From NCBI GenBank assembly GCA_029864065.1, contig JAOTUD010000221.1, positions 1 to 5,733 on the forward strand: a stretch of DNA of 5,733 nt, in the 5' to 3' direction. This DNA comes from Gammaproteobacteria bacterium. GTDB taxonomy: Bacteria; Pseudomonadota; Gammaproteobacteria; GCA-001735895. The position numbers were made by a program, and so were the translations under genes. This document shows, piece by piece, positions 1 to 5,732 of this stretch (positions are counted from its first letter, which is position 1; each line of letters starts with the position of its first letter). Under the pieces are notes generated by a model. That model was not told where the DNA came from, did not search any database, and worked only from the letters and a program-made list of their open reading frames with translations.

Positions 1-1
1 C

Positions 2-199
2 GACGCCGGCTATCTGTCTATCGGCGCCGAACTCAATCCGAAACAGCAATTACCGGAAGAAGTGTTCGAAATAATGGACCAGATTTCTTTTATATGCGAC
101 GTGTGCTTTCCGATGTGCGAGCAAATATTGAACGACGGCGAAATACCATCCAATGCGGAAGTCGATACCGCTTTTGGCGTCAGCGAAAAATTGCATTAG
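2..199 (+). CDS. C-terminal part of an unrecognised protein with a CxxCxxxC cluster
   Basis: The frame is open from the left edge and ends at TAG 197-199, giving the last 65 residues of a protein whose start is outside the window. I do not recognise the family. The visible part is acidic and mostly helical-looking. It contains LNPKQQLPEEVFEIMDQI followed by FICDVCFPMCEQIL, so three cysteines stand as CxxCxxxC at visible residues 32, 35 and 39. Such a cluster could bind a metal or form a disulfide, but other ligands may lie outside the window. The tail (NAEVDTAFGVSEKLH) is polar. An internal ATG at 74-76 has no convincing ribosome binding site, so I read this as the end of a longer gene. Local GC is low (about 42% over 61-120). 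The coding call rests on the open frame, plausible protein composition and tidy spacing to the next gene. Confidence 0.6.
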   Translation, partial: DAGYLSIGAELNPKQQLPEEVFEIMDQISFICDVCFPMCEQILNDGEIPSNAEVDTAFGVSEKLH

Positions 200-203
200 C
201 CCC

Positions 204-224
204 GGTTTGACACCCCGGCAAACC
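204..224 (+). terminator. Weak stem-loop after the left-edge gene
   Basis: GGTTTG (204-209) and CAAACC (219-224) form a perfect 6-bp inverted repeat with a 9-nt loop, starting 4 bases after the stop at 199. The position suits a transcript end. However, no run of T follows on either strand, so it is at best a weak or Rho-assisted terminator or an mRNA 3' stabilising hairpin. A perfect TTGACA hexamer (207-212) lies inside it, but no acceptable -10 box follows. Confidence 0.2.
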
Positions 225-298
225 CGCGCGCATTTGGCCAACGATTGATGCGGGACAAGGAGTCATGTCCCTGGCCATATTGAACCGCTGGAATTAGC

Positions 299-460
299 AT
301 GAAAAAATTACTGTTCCTGATTGTACTGACGACCCAGCTTGTCGCCTGCTCCGCCGAGGTCGGCAGCGACGCCTGGTGCGACGACCTGAAGGCGAAGCCG
401 AAAGCCGACTGGAGCGCCAACGAAGCAAAGGATTACGCCAAACATTGCCTGTTCAACTAA
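299..460 (+). CDS. Small DUF3012-type lipoprotein
   Basis: This 53-residue protein starts at ATG 299 and ends at TAA 458-460. The N-terminus is a classic lipoprotein signal: MKK, a hydrophobic stretch (LLFLIVLTTQ) and the lipobox LVAC with the lipidated cysteine at residue 17. Ser18 follows, so there is no Asp+2 retention signal and outer-membrane sorting is likely. The 37-residue mature part reads EVGSDAWCDDLKAKPKADW, then NEAKDYAKHC. This matches my memory of DUF3012 proteins, which have conserved Trp, Cys and a final His-Cys. Cys27 and Cys50 could form a disulfide in the periplasm. The function of the family is unknown to me. The ribosome binding site is poor (TGGA at 289-292). A much better AAGGAG at 257-262 belongs to a possible 10-codon ORF that stops one base before this start. 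Confidence is high for the gene and fairly high for the family. Confidence 0.87.
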   Translation: MKKLLFLIVLTTQLVACSAEVGSDAWCDDLKAKPKADWSANEAKDYAKHCLFN

Positions 461-523
461 CGATTAAGCGCAGGCCGGCCCCCTGCCCGGCGCACCACCA
501 GGGCTGTTCACAGGAGAACGAAG

Positions 524-907
524 ATGACGGCAGATCCCGAAAGCAACAAACAGAGCGCAATCGCTTTTTATCGAAGCGCTTTCCTGGGTAATCCCGCCGA
601 GGCCGTAGATCGATACGTGGGAGCCGGGTATATCCAGCACAATCCGGAGGTAGGTGATGGCAAGGAGGCATTTATCGAGTATTTTACCGAAATGGCCCGT
701 GACTATCCGCACAAGGAAATAGATTTCGTGCGCGCGGTAGCCGAGGGTAATATGGTGGCGCTGCATACACACCAGACCTGGCCCGGGGGTGACGAGTACG
801 TGACGATGGATTTTTTCCGTTTTGACGAAGACGGAAAAATCGTCGAGCACTGGGATGCGATTCAGCAGGTGCCAGCCGAAACGGAGAACGGTAATCCGAT
901 GTACTAG
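524..907 (+). CDS. SnoaL-like / NTF2-fold protein
   Basis: This 127-residue protein has an AGGAG (512-516) seven bases before its ATG, which fixes the start. It has the length and layout of the SnoaL-like polyketide-cyclase family in the NTF2 superfamily (COG4922-like 'predicted SnoaL-like aldol condensation-catalysing enzyme'). N-terminal helices to about residue 30 are followed by YIQHNP (36-41), DGKEAFIEYF (45-54), a strand with the HTH motif (His81, His83), DFFRFDEDGKIVEHWD (96-111) and IQQVP (113-117). The His39, Asp96 and His109-Trp-Asp111 positions usually line the cone-shaped pocket in this fold. The name implies a cyclase or aldol chemistry, but most bacterial members have no proven substrate. 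There is no signal peptide, so it is probably cytoplasmic. It lies 63 bp after the lipoprotein gene and converges with the SDR operon across 19 bp, so it need not belong to either pathway. Confidence 0.93.
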   Translation: MTADPESNKQSAIAFYRSAFLGNPAEAVDRYVGAGYIQHNPEVGDGKEAFIEYFTEMARDYPHKEIDFVRAVAEGNMVALHTHQTWPGGDEYVTMDFFRFDEDGKIVEHWDAIQQVPAETENGNPMY

Positions 908-910
908 AAA

Positions 911-921
911 CCGCGCTGCGG
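911..921. terminator. Short GC hairpin between convergent genes
   Basis: CCGC (911-914) and GCGG (918-921) pair around a 3-nt loop in the 19-bp gap between the stop at 905-907 and the minus-strand stop at 927-929. Read on the minus strand, the hairpin is followed by TTT and then CTAG, so it could act weakly for the SDR operon. The stem is short and the T run minimal, so support is limited. Confidence 0.22.
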
Positions 922-926
922 GAGAT

Positions 927-1955
927 CTACAACAACTGGCTCACGATTTTGAGCACGCCCTGCTTCAGTTTTTTCTTGTGATGGCTGCCGCTGGTATTGG
1001 TTAACACCCTGTCACGATTCGAAACGTACCAGTCGTAGGCCTCGATGATCATCTCTTCGTTCGAGTAACGGGGATTCCAGCCCAGTTCGGTTCTGGCTTT
1101 GGAAATGTCGAAGTACATGGGCCTGCCATACATCATCGCGTGGTAGGCGCCGAGCGGTGACAGGCCCAGCACGGAAGTTATTTTCATGCCGACCACCACC
1201 GGCCACATCGGCAGGGATTTGACCCTGGAGCCAGTGTTGGCGTGTCGACACAGCGTTTGCAGCATGTCCTTCATCGAGCCAAATTCTCCGGCGCCGCAAT
1301 TGTAAATATTGAATCCCGGCTTTTCCGACGCCAGCATGCACGCGTTACCCAGGTCCTCGGCATGAACGAACTGGTAAATATTATTCCCGCCGTTTAGCAC
1401 CGGAATATTCTTGCCGGTGAAGACCCATTCAAACAATATCTGGAAAATTCCGAGTCGCCCGTGCCCCAGTATCGTGCGCGGTCGAACGATAGCGACGTCG
1501 AGACCTTTTAAAGAATATTCCCTGCACAGCAATTCGCCGTCGTACTTGGCCTTGCCATAGGCCTCCATCGGAGTCGGCTGCGTCGATTCGAGCACCGGAT
1601 TCTGTTGCGGTATCCCGAACACCGCGCTGGACGAGGTATAGACCAGCCTTGGCACGCCCTTTTCGAGGGCCGCCTTCAAAATGTTCTCGGTGCCGTTCTT
1701 GTTGACCGTTTCGAACAAATGCCGGTCCTTGGCGAGCGGCACCTGGGCGACGTTATGATAAACGACATCGACCCCGGAACAGGCCTGCGCTACCCGGTCG
1801 TAATCACGAATATCGGCCTCGACGAACGCGATCCGCGGATCCTCGTCCACGTTCTTATTGACGTCGAGGTTCAGAACTTCATGACCTTTCTCGAGTAACT
1901 GCAGGCACAGCAATTCTCCGAAGTAACCCGATCCGCCTGTCACCAGTACCTTCAT
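927..1955 (-). CDS. Extended SDR: NAD-dependent epimerase/dehydratase or 3-beta-HSD-like
   Basis: This 342-residue protein is an extended short-chain dehydrogenase of normal length. The N-terminal Rossmann fold shows TGGSGYFG (6-13, the GxxGxxG motif), Asp31 at the end of the second strand (favouring NAD over NADP) and Asp48 in EADIRD. Next come the YTSSSAVFG strand with serines 108-110 and the catalytic Tyr133-x-x-x-Lys137 (YGKAK). RPRTILGHG and QFVHAEDLG mark the substrate-binding half, and ARTELGWNPRYSNEEMI is the usual C-terminal signature. The last 18 residues, HHKKKLKQGVLKIVSQLL (325-342), form a basic, amphipathic tail that could touch a membrane. The family covers sugar-nucleotide epimerases, dehydratases and hydroxysteroid-type dehydrogenases, so the exact reaction is open. 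It is the last gene of the operon. ATG 1955 is preceded by AAGG four bases upstream, within a small tandem repeat. Confidence 0.92.
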   Translation of the reverse strand: MKVLVTGGSGYFGELLCLQLLEKGHEVLNLDVNKNVDEDPRIAFVEADIRDYDRVAQACSGVDVVYHNVAQVPLAKDRHLFETVNKNGTENILKAALEKGVPRLVYTSSSAVFGIPQQNPVLESTQPTPMEAYGKAKYDGELLCREYSLKGLDVAIVRPRTILGHGRLGIFQILFEWVFTGKNIPVLNGGNNIYQFVHAEDLGNACMLASEKPGFNIYNCGAGEFGSMKDMLQTLCRHANTGSRVKSLPMWPVVVGMKITSVLGLSPLGAYHAMMYGRPMYFDISKARTELGWNPRYSNEEMIIEAYDWYVSNRDRVLTNTSGSHHKKKLKQGVLKIVSQLL

Positions 1956-1966
1956 ACTACCTTCAT
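1945..1966 (-). repeat. 11-bp tandem duplication at the SDR-SDR junction
   Basis: On the minus strand ATGAAGGTAGT is followed directly by ATGAAGGTACT (10 of 11 bases identical). The first copy contains the TGA stop of the upstream SDR and the AAGG that precedes the second copy's ATG. The second copy holds the true start of the downstream SDR. If one copy is removed, the two genes would overlap as ATGA, so a duplication probably separated a once-coupled stop and start. Confidence 0.6.
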
Positions 1967-3012
1967 ATTTCCAGGTTGTTGTCGAGGCACCACTGTATGG
2001 ATCTTTTCATGCCTTCCCGTAATTCGATTTGCGGACGGTACCCCAGCTCTCTGCTGGCCTTGTCTATCGAACAGGCGATAGTCTTGTTCATTTCCGACAG
2101 CACGTGCATCTTTTGGTGGTAAAACCCCAGCTTTTGTATCGACCAGTCGCACAGCGTCGCGACCTCCCCGGCGAGCCACGGCAGCCGCAGCCGCCGGTGT
2201 TGCACCGCGTAGCCGAAATCCTGCTCCAGCAAACTCTCGACAGTAGCAACGATATCGTTCATTGAATAGGGATTTTCGTCCGCGATCCAGTAAACATCGG
2301 GCGCAGGCTCCGTTTTCTGGCTGGCCAGCATGATTCCCTGGCACAAATTATCCAGGTATGACATCGAGCGCATGTTAGACCCGTCGCCAACCACGGGCAT
2401 CTTGCCGTCTTTGATCATGCTGAAAAACACCGTTTGCCTGGCCGGCTGGTTCGGGCCATAAAACCATGGGCAGCGGATCAGGGTCAGGCTAACCTGGTTT
2501 CTTGCGGCGACTTCCCTCACCGACAATTCCATTTTCATTTTCGATTTTCCGTAATTCATGTATGGATGATACGGAGAATCCTCGTCGAACAGGTGATCGG
2601 GGAACGGGTTGCAGCCCAGCGGCGAATTGGAGGACACGAATACCGCTTTTCTTATATTTTTATCGCAGGCCTTGCTCAGGACGTTGACGGCGCCGGCGTG
2701 ATTTACCTCGTAGAACTGTCGCAGGTTTCGCGGATGGACGATGCCGGCGGTATGGTACAAATCGAATTCCCGATCGGTTGCAAAGATATCGGATAGAGAC
2801 GCGCGGCTGGTGATGTCGCCCGGGAATATCCTGACCTTGCCGGATATGCCTTGCAGGAAGGCGGTATCCTCATTTTGCATGACCAGGCACCTGATCTCGT
2901 CGTAGGGCGAGGCCGCCAGACCGGGATGATGCGGGTGACCTTCCGCCAGGAAGCCGGTCAGGGTTTTGCCGAGCCAGCCGTTCGCCCCGGTAACGACCGC
3001 GATCCTAGCCAC
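1963..3012 (-). CDS. Extended SDR: NAD(P)-dependent epimerase/dehydratase or 3-beta-HSD-like
   Basis: This 349-residue protein is a second extended SDR, clearly distinct from its downstream neighbour. Motifs in order are TGANGWLG (8-15), a second strand ending IRCLVMQNED (40-49) without an obvious NAD-selecting acid, and GDIT (65-68). These are followed by YHTAGIVHP (86-94), the VSSNS strand (126-130), Tyr154-x-x-x-Lys158 (YGKSK), RCPWFYGP in the substrate half and SMSYLDNLCQG, where the family has its dimer/substrate loop. The C-terminus (KASRELGYRPQIELREGM) is typical. Cofactor choice is less clear than for the other SDR. The start is GTG 3012, with GGAG (3020-3023) seven bases upstream. 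It overlaps the end of the GMC gene by 8 bases, so translation is probably coupled. Having two SDRs next to one flavoprotein oxidase suggests successive redox steps on one substrate (inference). Confidence 0.92.
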   Translation of the reverse strand: MARIAVVTGANGWLGKTLTGFLAEGHPHHPGLAASPYDEIRCLVMQNEDTAFLQGISGKVRIFPGDITSRASLSDIFATDREFDLYHTAGIVHPRNLRQFYEVNHAGAVNVLSKACDKNIRKAVFVSSNSPLGCNPFPDHLFDEDSPYHPYMNYGKSKMKMELSVREVAARNQVSLTLIRCPWFYGPNQPARQTVFFSMIKDGKMPVVGDGSNMRSMSYLDNLCQGIMLASQKTEPAPDVYWIADENPYSMNDIVATVESLLEQDFGYAVQHRRLRLPWLAGEVATLCDWSIQKLGFYHQKMHVLSEMNKTIACSIDKASRELGYRPQIELREGMKRSIQWCLDNNLEI

Positions 3013-4411
3013 CCCGGGTCTCCAGGAAATGCAACACGTTTCTCCTGGCGAAACACATCAGCGTGCCCTGTGGGTTCAGGCCCAGCGATGTGCACAGCAG
3101 GCTCGCGTCGTTGACGTACAGCCCTTCCCGGTCATTGATCCTGCCGTAGGAGTCCGTCGCGCATAGCGCTGGATTTTCTCCCATGGGGCAGCTGCCAAAC
3201 AGGTGTATAGACATCAACTGGATCAGCTTGCGGTCGACACGAGTGAGCTTGCTTTCGATCTGGTCCTCGGAATCGAGGATGAATTTTTCGTCGAGGAGCG
3301 ACGGAAATACTTTCCTCGCGCCGGCCGCGAACAATAACTGGCAAAGTTTTTTGAGGCCAAACAGCAGGTTCGCGATGTCCCGGTCGCTGAGATCGTACCT
3401 GATTACCGGGTCCCTGGTAAACGGGATGTTGATGATGCGGGCACAGGATTCGGGACGAATCATTGCATAGTAAGTACTCATTCTTTTCCAGTTCTCGCGC
3501 GCGAAAGTCGGGTAGTTCTTGAACTCGGATAGCGCCAGCGACAGGTATGGCAGCGAGCTTATCGAGCATCCCAGGCTTATCGCCGGGGAAAACTCCCTGA
3601 CCTGGTGGACCGGCACGCCCATCCCCTCGGTATTGATTTCGTCGTCGAACAGCGCCGTGGCCTTTATCGTCGGATGCAGCTGCAGGCTCTTGCCGACGTT
3701 TCTGCCGATACCGCTGCGCATCAGTATCGACGGCGTTTGCACCGCGCCGGCGCAAACAAATATATTCTCGGCGTGGTAGCTGTCGCCTTCGAAGGTGAGG
3801 ACGCGCCAGATGCCGTTTTCCTGCTTCAACTTGCGCACGGTTTTTTCGAATACCATCTCCAGGTCCAGCTCGATGTTCCTGCTCAGAAAGGTTTCGCTCA
3901 TGGTCTGTTTCTGGTTTTCCGCCTTGTCGTAGTCGAACCATCGCGGCACCTCGAAACACTTCCAGTTCAGCTTGCGGGCGCCCTCGGCCAGTACTTTCGA
4001 GGCTTTCGGAATCAGGCTATCCGGCATGCTCGAAACCGTCAGTTCCTTTTCGAAATACTCGTAATGCTCGTTCAACGAGGCTGCATCGATATCGCGTAAC
4101 TGGAAACGCCGCGCCCATTCTTCGAGCACTTGCGGCGAAGCCCGGTGATAAATACCGGCGTTGATTTCGGAGCCGCCGCCGAAACACTTGCCGAGAATAA
4201 ACGGTATTCTGGGAGTGCCGAGCGTGACCGTAACTCCCCCATTCCAGTATTTCCTGAGCATTTCGTCTTTCGAAAAAGCAACCGTATCTTGCTGGAACAA
4301 CCGGCTGCCAGCTTCGATCAGCAGCACGTCGCGACCGGCCTTTTTCAGAAAATGCGACGTGATCGCCCCGCCGGGACCCGAGCCAACGACGATGTCCTGG
4401 AAAACTCTCAC
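3005..4411 (-). CDS. GMC-family FAD-dependent oxidoreductase
   Basis: This 468-residue flavoprotein oxidises an alcohol (CH-OH donor) using FAD. The FAD Rossmann motif is at the very N-terminus: VGSGPGG (9-15), with Glu33 in LIEAG for the ribose. GKCFGGGSEINAGIYHR (74-90) is the first GMC signature region and GAVQTPSILMRSGIG (222-236) fits the second. The C-terminal active site shows IHLFGSCPMG with His403 and LNPQGT with Asn446, giving a His/Asn catalytic pair; YVNDASLL (Asp435) contacts FAD. There is no signal or Tat peptide, so it is likely cytoplasmic or held at the membrane by a partner. It is shorter than many GMC enzymes (often over 500 residues) and looks closest to the gluconate-dehydrogenase/long-chain-alcohol-oxidase side of the family. 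The start is GTG 4411, overlapping the previous stop as GTGA with only a weak GGGA site, which implies coupled translation. The substrate is unknown. Confidence 0.93.
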   Translation of the reverse strand: MRVFQDIVVGSGPGGAITSHFLKKAGRDVLLIEAGSRLFQQDTVAFSKDEMLRKYWNGGVTVTLGTPRIPFILGKCFGGGSEINAGIYHRASPQVLEEWARRFQLRDIDAASLNEHYEYFEKELTVSSMPDSLIPKASKVLAEGARKLNWKCFEVPRWFDYDKAENQKQTMSETFLSRNIELDLEMVFEKTVRKLKQENGIWRVLTFEGDSYHAENIFVCAGAVQTPSILMRSGIGRNVGKSLQLHPTIKATALFDDEINTEGMGVPVHQVREFSPAISLGCSISSLPYLSLALSEFKNYPTFARENWKRMSTYYAMIRPESCARIINIPFTRDPVIRYDLSDRDIANLLFGLKKLCQLLFAAGARKVFPSLLDEKFILDSEDQIESKLTRVDRKLIQLMSIHLFGSCPMGENPALCATDSYGRINDREGLYVNDASLLCTSLGLNPQGTLMCFARRNVLHFLETRGG

Positions 4412-4746
4412 CCGGTCGTTTCCCGCGACGGACCGGAATAGACCGAAAACGCGGTAAGCCCGTTAAAAAAGGTCAGAAAATCGTTGGTTACCCCGAGGTT
4501 CAGGCGCTTCAGGCGTTCGACCTTGTGCAACCGATCCCGCAGCTGCAGGCGATGAAAGGGCACCAGGCCCTTCATCAGCGCCAGGTCGAGAAAAAGCGCG
4601 AGGCAGGCAAACACCACGCGGAAATACCACGGTAAATTACGATACTGACGGTATACGAAATCCGCGTCCGCATTGAAATTCTTCTTGTCCGAGTATTGTC
4701 GGCCCAGTGCGTAGGTGAAAGCCGAAAAAATATGATAGATGTGCAT
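4408..4746 (-). CDS. Small helical protein, probable accessory subunit of the GMC oxidoreductase
   Basis: This 112-residue protein starts at ATG 4746 and its TGA overlaps the GTG of the GMC gene. I do not recognise a named family with certainty. It begins MHIYHIFSAFTYALGRQYSD and has an aromatic/basic stretch FVYRQYRNLPWYF (30-42). A hydrophobic segment at about 44-58 is interrupted by Asp54, so it is more likely a buried or interfacial helix than a full membrane span. The second half, RLQLRDRLHKVERLKRLNLG (66-85) followed by FLTFFNGLTAFSVYS (90-104), resembles the helical region that accompanies GMC enzymes, either as subunit 3 of gluconate 2-dehydrogenase or as the N-terminal part of long-chain alcohol oxidases. 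The strict coupling to the GMC gene supports a partner role (inference). It has no Tat motif or lipobox. The upstream GAG (spacing 7) is a weak ribosome binding site. It is the first gene of the operon. Confidence 0.82.
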   Translation of the reverse strand: MHIYHIFSAFTYALGRQYSDKKNFNADADFVYRQYRNLPWYFRVVFACLALFLDLALMKGLVPFHRLQLRDRLHKVERLKRLNLGVTNDFLTFFNGLTAFSVYSGPSRETTG

Positions 4747-4768
4747 TCTTTGTCTCGCGCGCAGCGGC

Positions 4769-4797
4769 AGTATAAACAGGCAGTCTGGTTAAGCCAA
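4769..4797 (-). promoter_or_regulatory. Sigma70-type promoter for the GMC/SDR operon
   Basis: On the minus strand TTGGCT (4797-4792, 4 of 6 to consensus) and TATACT (4774-4769, 5 of 6) are separated by exactly 17 bases. Transcription would start near 4762, leaving a leader of about 15 bases before ATG 4746. It sits in the only sizeable gap on this strand, between the glycosyltransferase stop (4851) and the first operon gene. It would give the four downstream genes their own transcript even if some read-through occurs. Confidence 0.55.
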
Positions 4798-4798
4798 T

Positions 4799-4808
4799 CC
4801 GCATGCGG
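4799..4808. promoter_or_regulatory. 10-bp palindrome beside the -35 box
   Basis: CCGCATGCGG is a perfect palindrome one base upstream of the putative -35 hexamer of the operon promoter. The location would suit an operator or activator half-site. The length is short enough to occur several times by chance in a window of this size, so this is only a candidate. Confidence 0.15.
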
Positions 4809-4850
4809 CGATGGCGGCTCCAGGCATCGTCGCTGTGCGCAGCGCGAACC

Positions 4851-5732
4851 TCAGTTGGCGCCCGTACTTGCCGCGCCGTCAACGCAGCCCGGCACATCGA
4901 AATAGCGGTTGCAAAATTCGCATTCGCCCACCGGTAACGAGGACGGAATTCGATAATAGCTGTCCCTGATCCCGCCAAGCACCTGGTCCCGGTAAGGCGT
5001 GTATTCGAAGCCTCGGCCGAGTACGCCGTGTATAGTCGCGGCGGCGACGCGCAGCTCGACCAGCTCGATGTCGGCGAAATATGGCAGGTACTGGACGGGG
5101 TCGGGCCTGCTCTTGGTCAACACGAAAATATCGCGCCCGGCCAGGGTTCTGAAGTCCGTCAGTATATCGTCCTGGCGTCCGTGCTGCGAGCCGCCGCCAA
5201 ACACGATGACGCGCCGACCGCCGTGATACTCGAGCGTTGCCGAACGCGCGTAACTGGTGGTCGCGAGCTCGGCGTCGGGCGCCCTCGCTTCGATTTCGCG
5301 GGCGATCCGAGCGGTATTCATGTAGTAGACCATGGACGGGTAATAACTGGTGCCCTGCCACCACGCAGCCGGGCCATGCAGCAACGCGACGATCCCAAGC
5401 AGGTGCAGCATCGTGAAAAATGCCGCAAACACGACCCCGCGGCGCAGCGCCTGGACGTCGAGCGAGTGCCCGAGCACGATGAACAGGAACGGGTAAAATA
5501 TCAGCACCCAGTGCAACCCGACCGTTTTTAACGGCGACACCAGCAGGTAAATCGTCAGCGGCAACGCAAAGCAGATCGCATATAGCGACACCGGTGCGCG
5601 CCGCGCGGCGGCGCCGACGCGGCCGCGCGCTCTCCAGATCTCGAACAGCAGCACCGGGCCCACCAGGTACAGCTGGGTGCCCAGAAACTCCAGCAGCTTG
5701 CCGACTTCCCATTGCTCGTCGCGCGTACGATT
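4851..5732 (-). CDS. C-terminal part of a GT39-type (ArnT/PMT-like) membrane glycosyltransferase
   Basis: The frame is open to the right edge, so 293 C-terminal residues are visible and the catalytic N-terminal loops are missing. The GTG at 5663 is not the likely start, because the preceding codons (RDEQWEVGKLLEFLGTQLYL) read as good protein and continue off the window. Hydrophobic segments lie at about visible residues 18-31, 48-66, 72-90 and 98-118. KTVGLHWVLIFYPFLFIVLG (69-88) resembles a membrane stretch common in GT39/PMT_2 proteins. A soluble tail of about 170 residues follows, with FGGGSQHGRQDDILTDFR (178-195), GRGFEYTPYRDQVL (239-252) and YYRIPSSLPVGECEFCNRYF (259-278), a layout I associate with bacterial GT39 enzymes. 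Cysteines 271, 274 and 283 form a CxxC plus C group. Family members transfer sugars from polyprenyl-phosphate donors to lipids or proteins on the periplasmic side. The region is noticeably GC-richer than the genes downstream. Confidence 0.82.
   Translation of the reverse strand, partial: NRTRDEQWEVGKLLEFLGTQLYLVGPVLLFEIWRARGRVGAAARRAPVSLYAICFALPLTIYLLVSPLKTVGLHWVLIFYPFLFIVLGHSLDVQALRRGVVFAAFFTMLHLLGIVALLHGPAAWWQGTSYYPSMVYYMNTARIAREIEARAPDAELATTSYARSATLEYHGGRRVIVFGGGSQHGRQDDILTDFRTLAGRDIFVLTKSRPDPVQYLPYFADIELVELRVAAATIHGVLGRGFEYTPYRDQVLGGIRDSYYRIPSSLPVGECEFCNRYFDVPGCVDGAASTGAN

Noticed and set aside
207..235. Perfect TTGACA hexamer as a promoter for the lipoprotein gene
   Set aside because: At spacings of 16-19 bases the downstream hexamers (such as GCATTT or CATTTG) do not resemble TATAAT, and the TTGACA lies inside a stem-loop.
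252..281. GGGACA / CATATT as an alternative promoter before the lipoprotein gene
   Set aside because: Each box matches only 4 of 6 and spacing is 18; pairs this weak are common by chance.
471..491. GC-rich inverted repeats between the lipoprotein and SnoaL-like genes (CAGG/CCTG, GCCGG/CCGGC) as a terminator
   Set aside because: Short, mutually exclusive stems with no T run; likely a by-product of a GC-rich spacer.
464..850. Minus-strand frame of 128 codons opposite the SnoaL-like gene
   Set aside because: No motif or ribosome binding site, and it covers a plus-strand gene with clear family residues and a good AGGAG.
3132..3959. Long open frame on the minus strand inside the GMC gene
   Set aside because: It is a shifted-frame shadow: rich in Arg, Pro, Gly and Gln, without any recognisable motif, while the GMC frame carries all family signatures.
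3605..4099. Plus-strand frame of 164 codons opposite the GMC gene
   Set aside because: Antisense shadow with no ribosome binding site or family motif, lying fully under a well-supported gene.
4879..5712. 277-codon minus-strand frame overlapping the glycosyltransferase
   Set aside because: Arg- and Ala-rich shadow typical of GC-rich DNA; the other frame shows membrane segments and GT39-like motifs.
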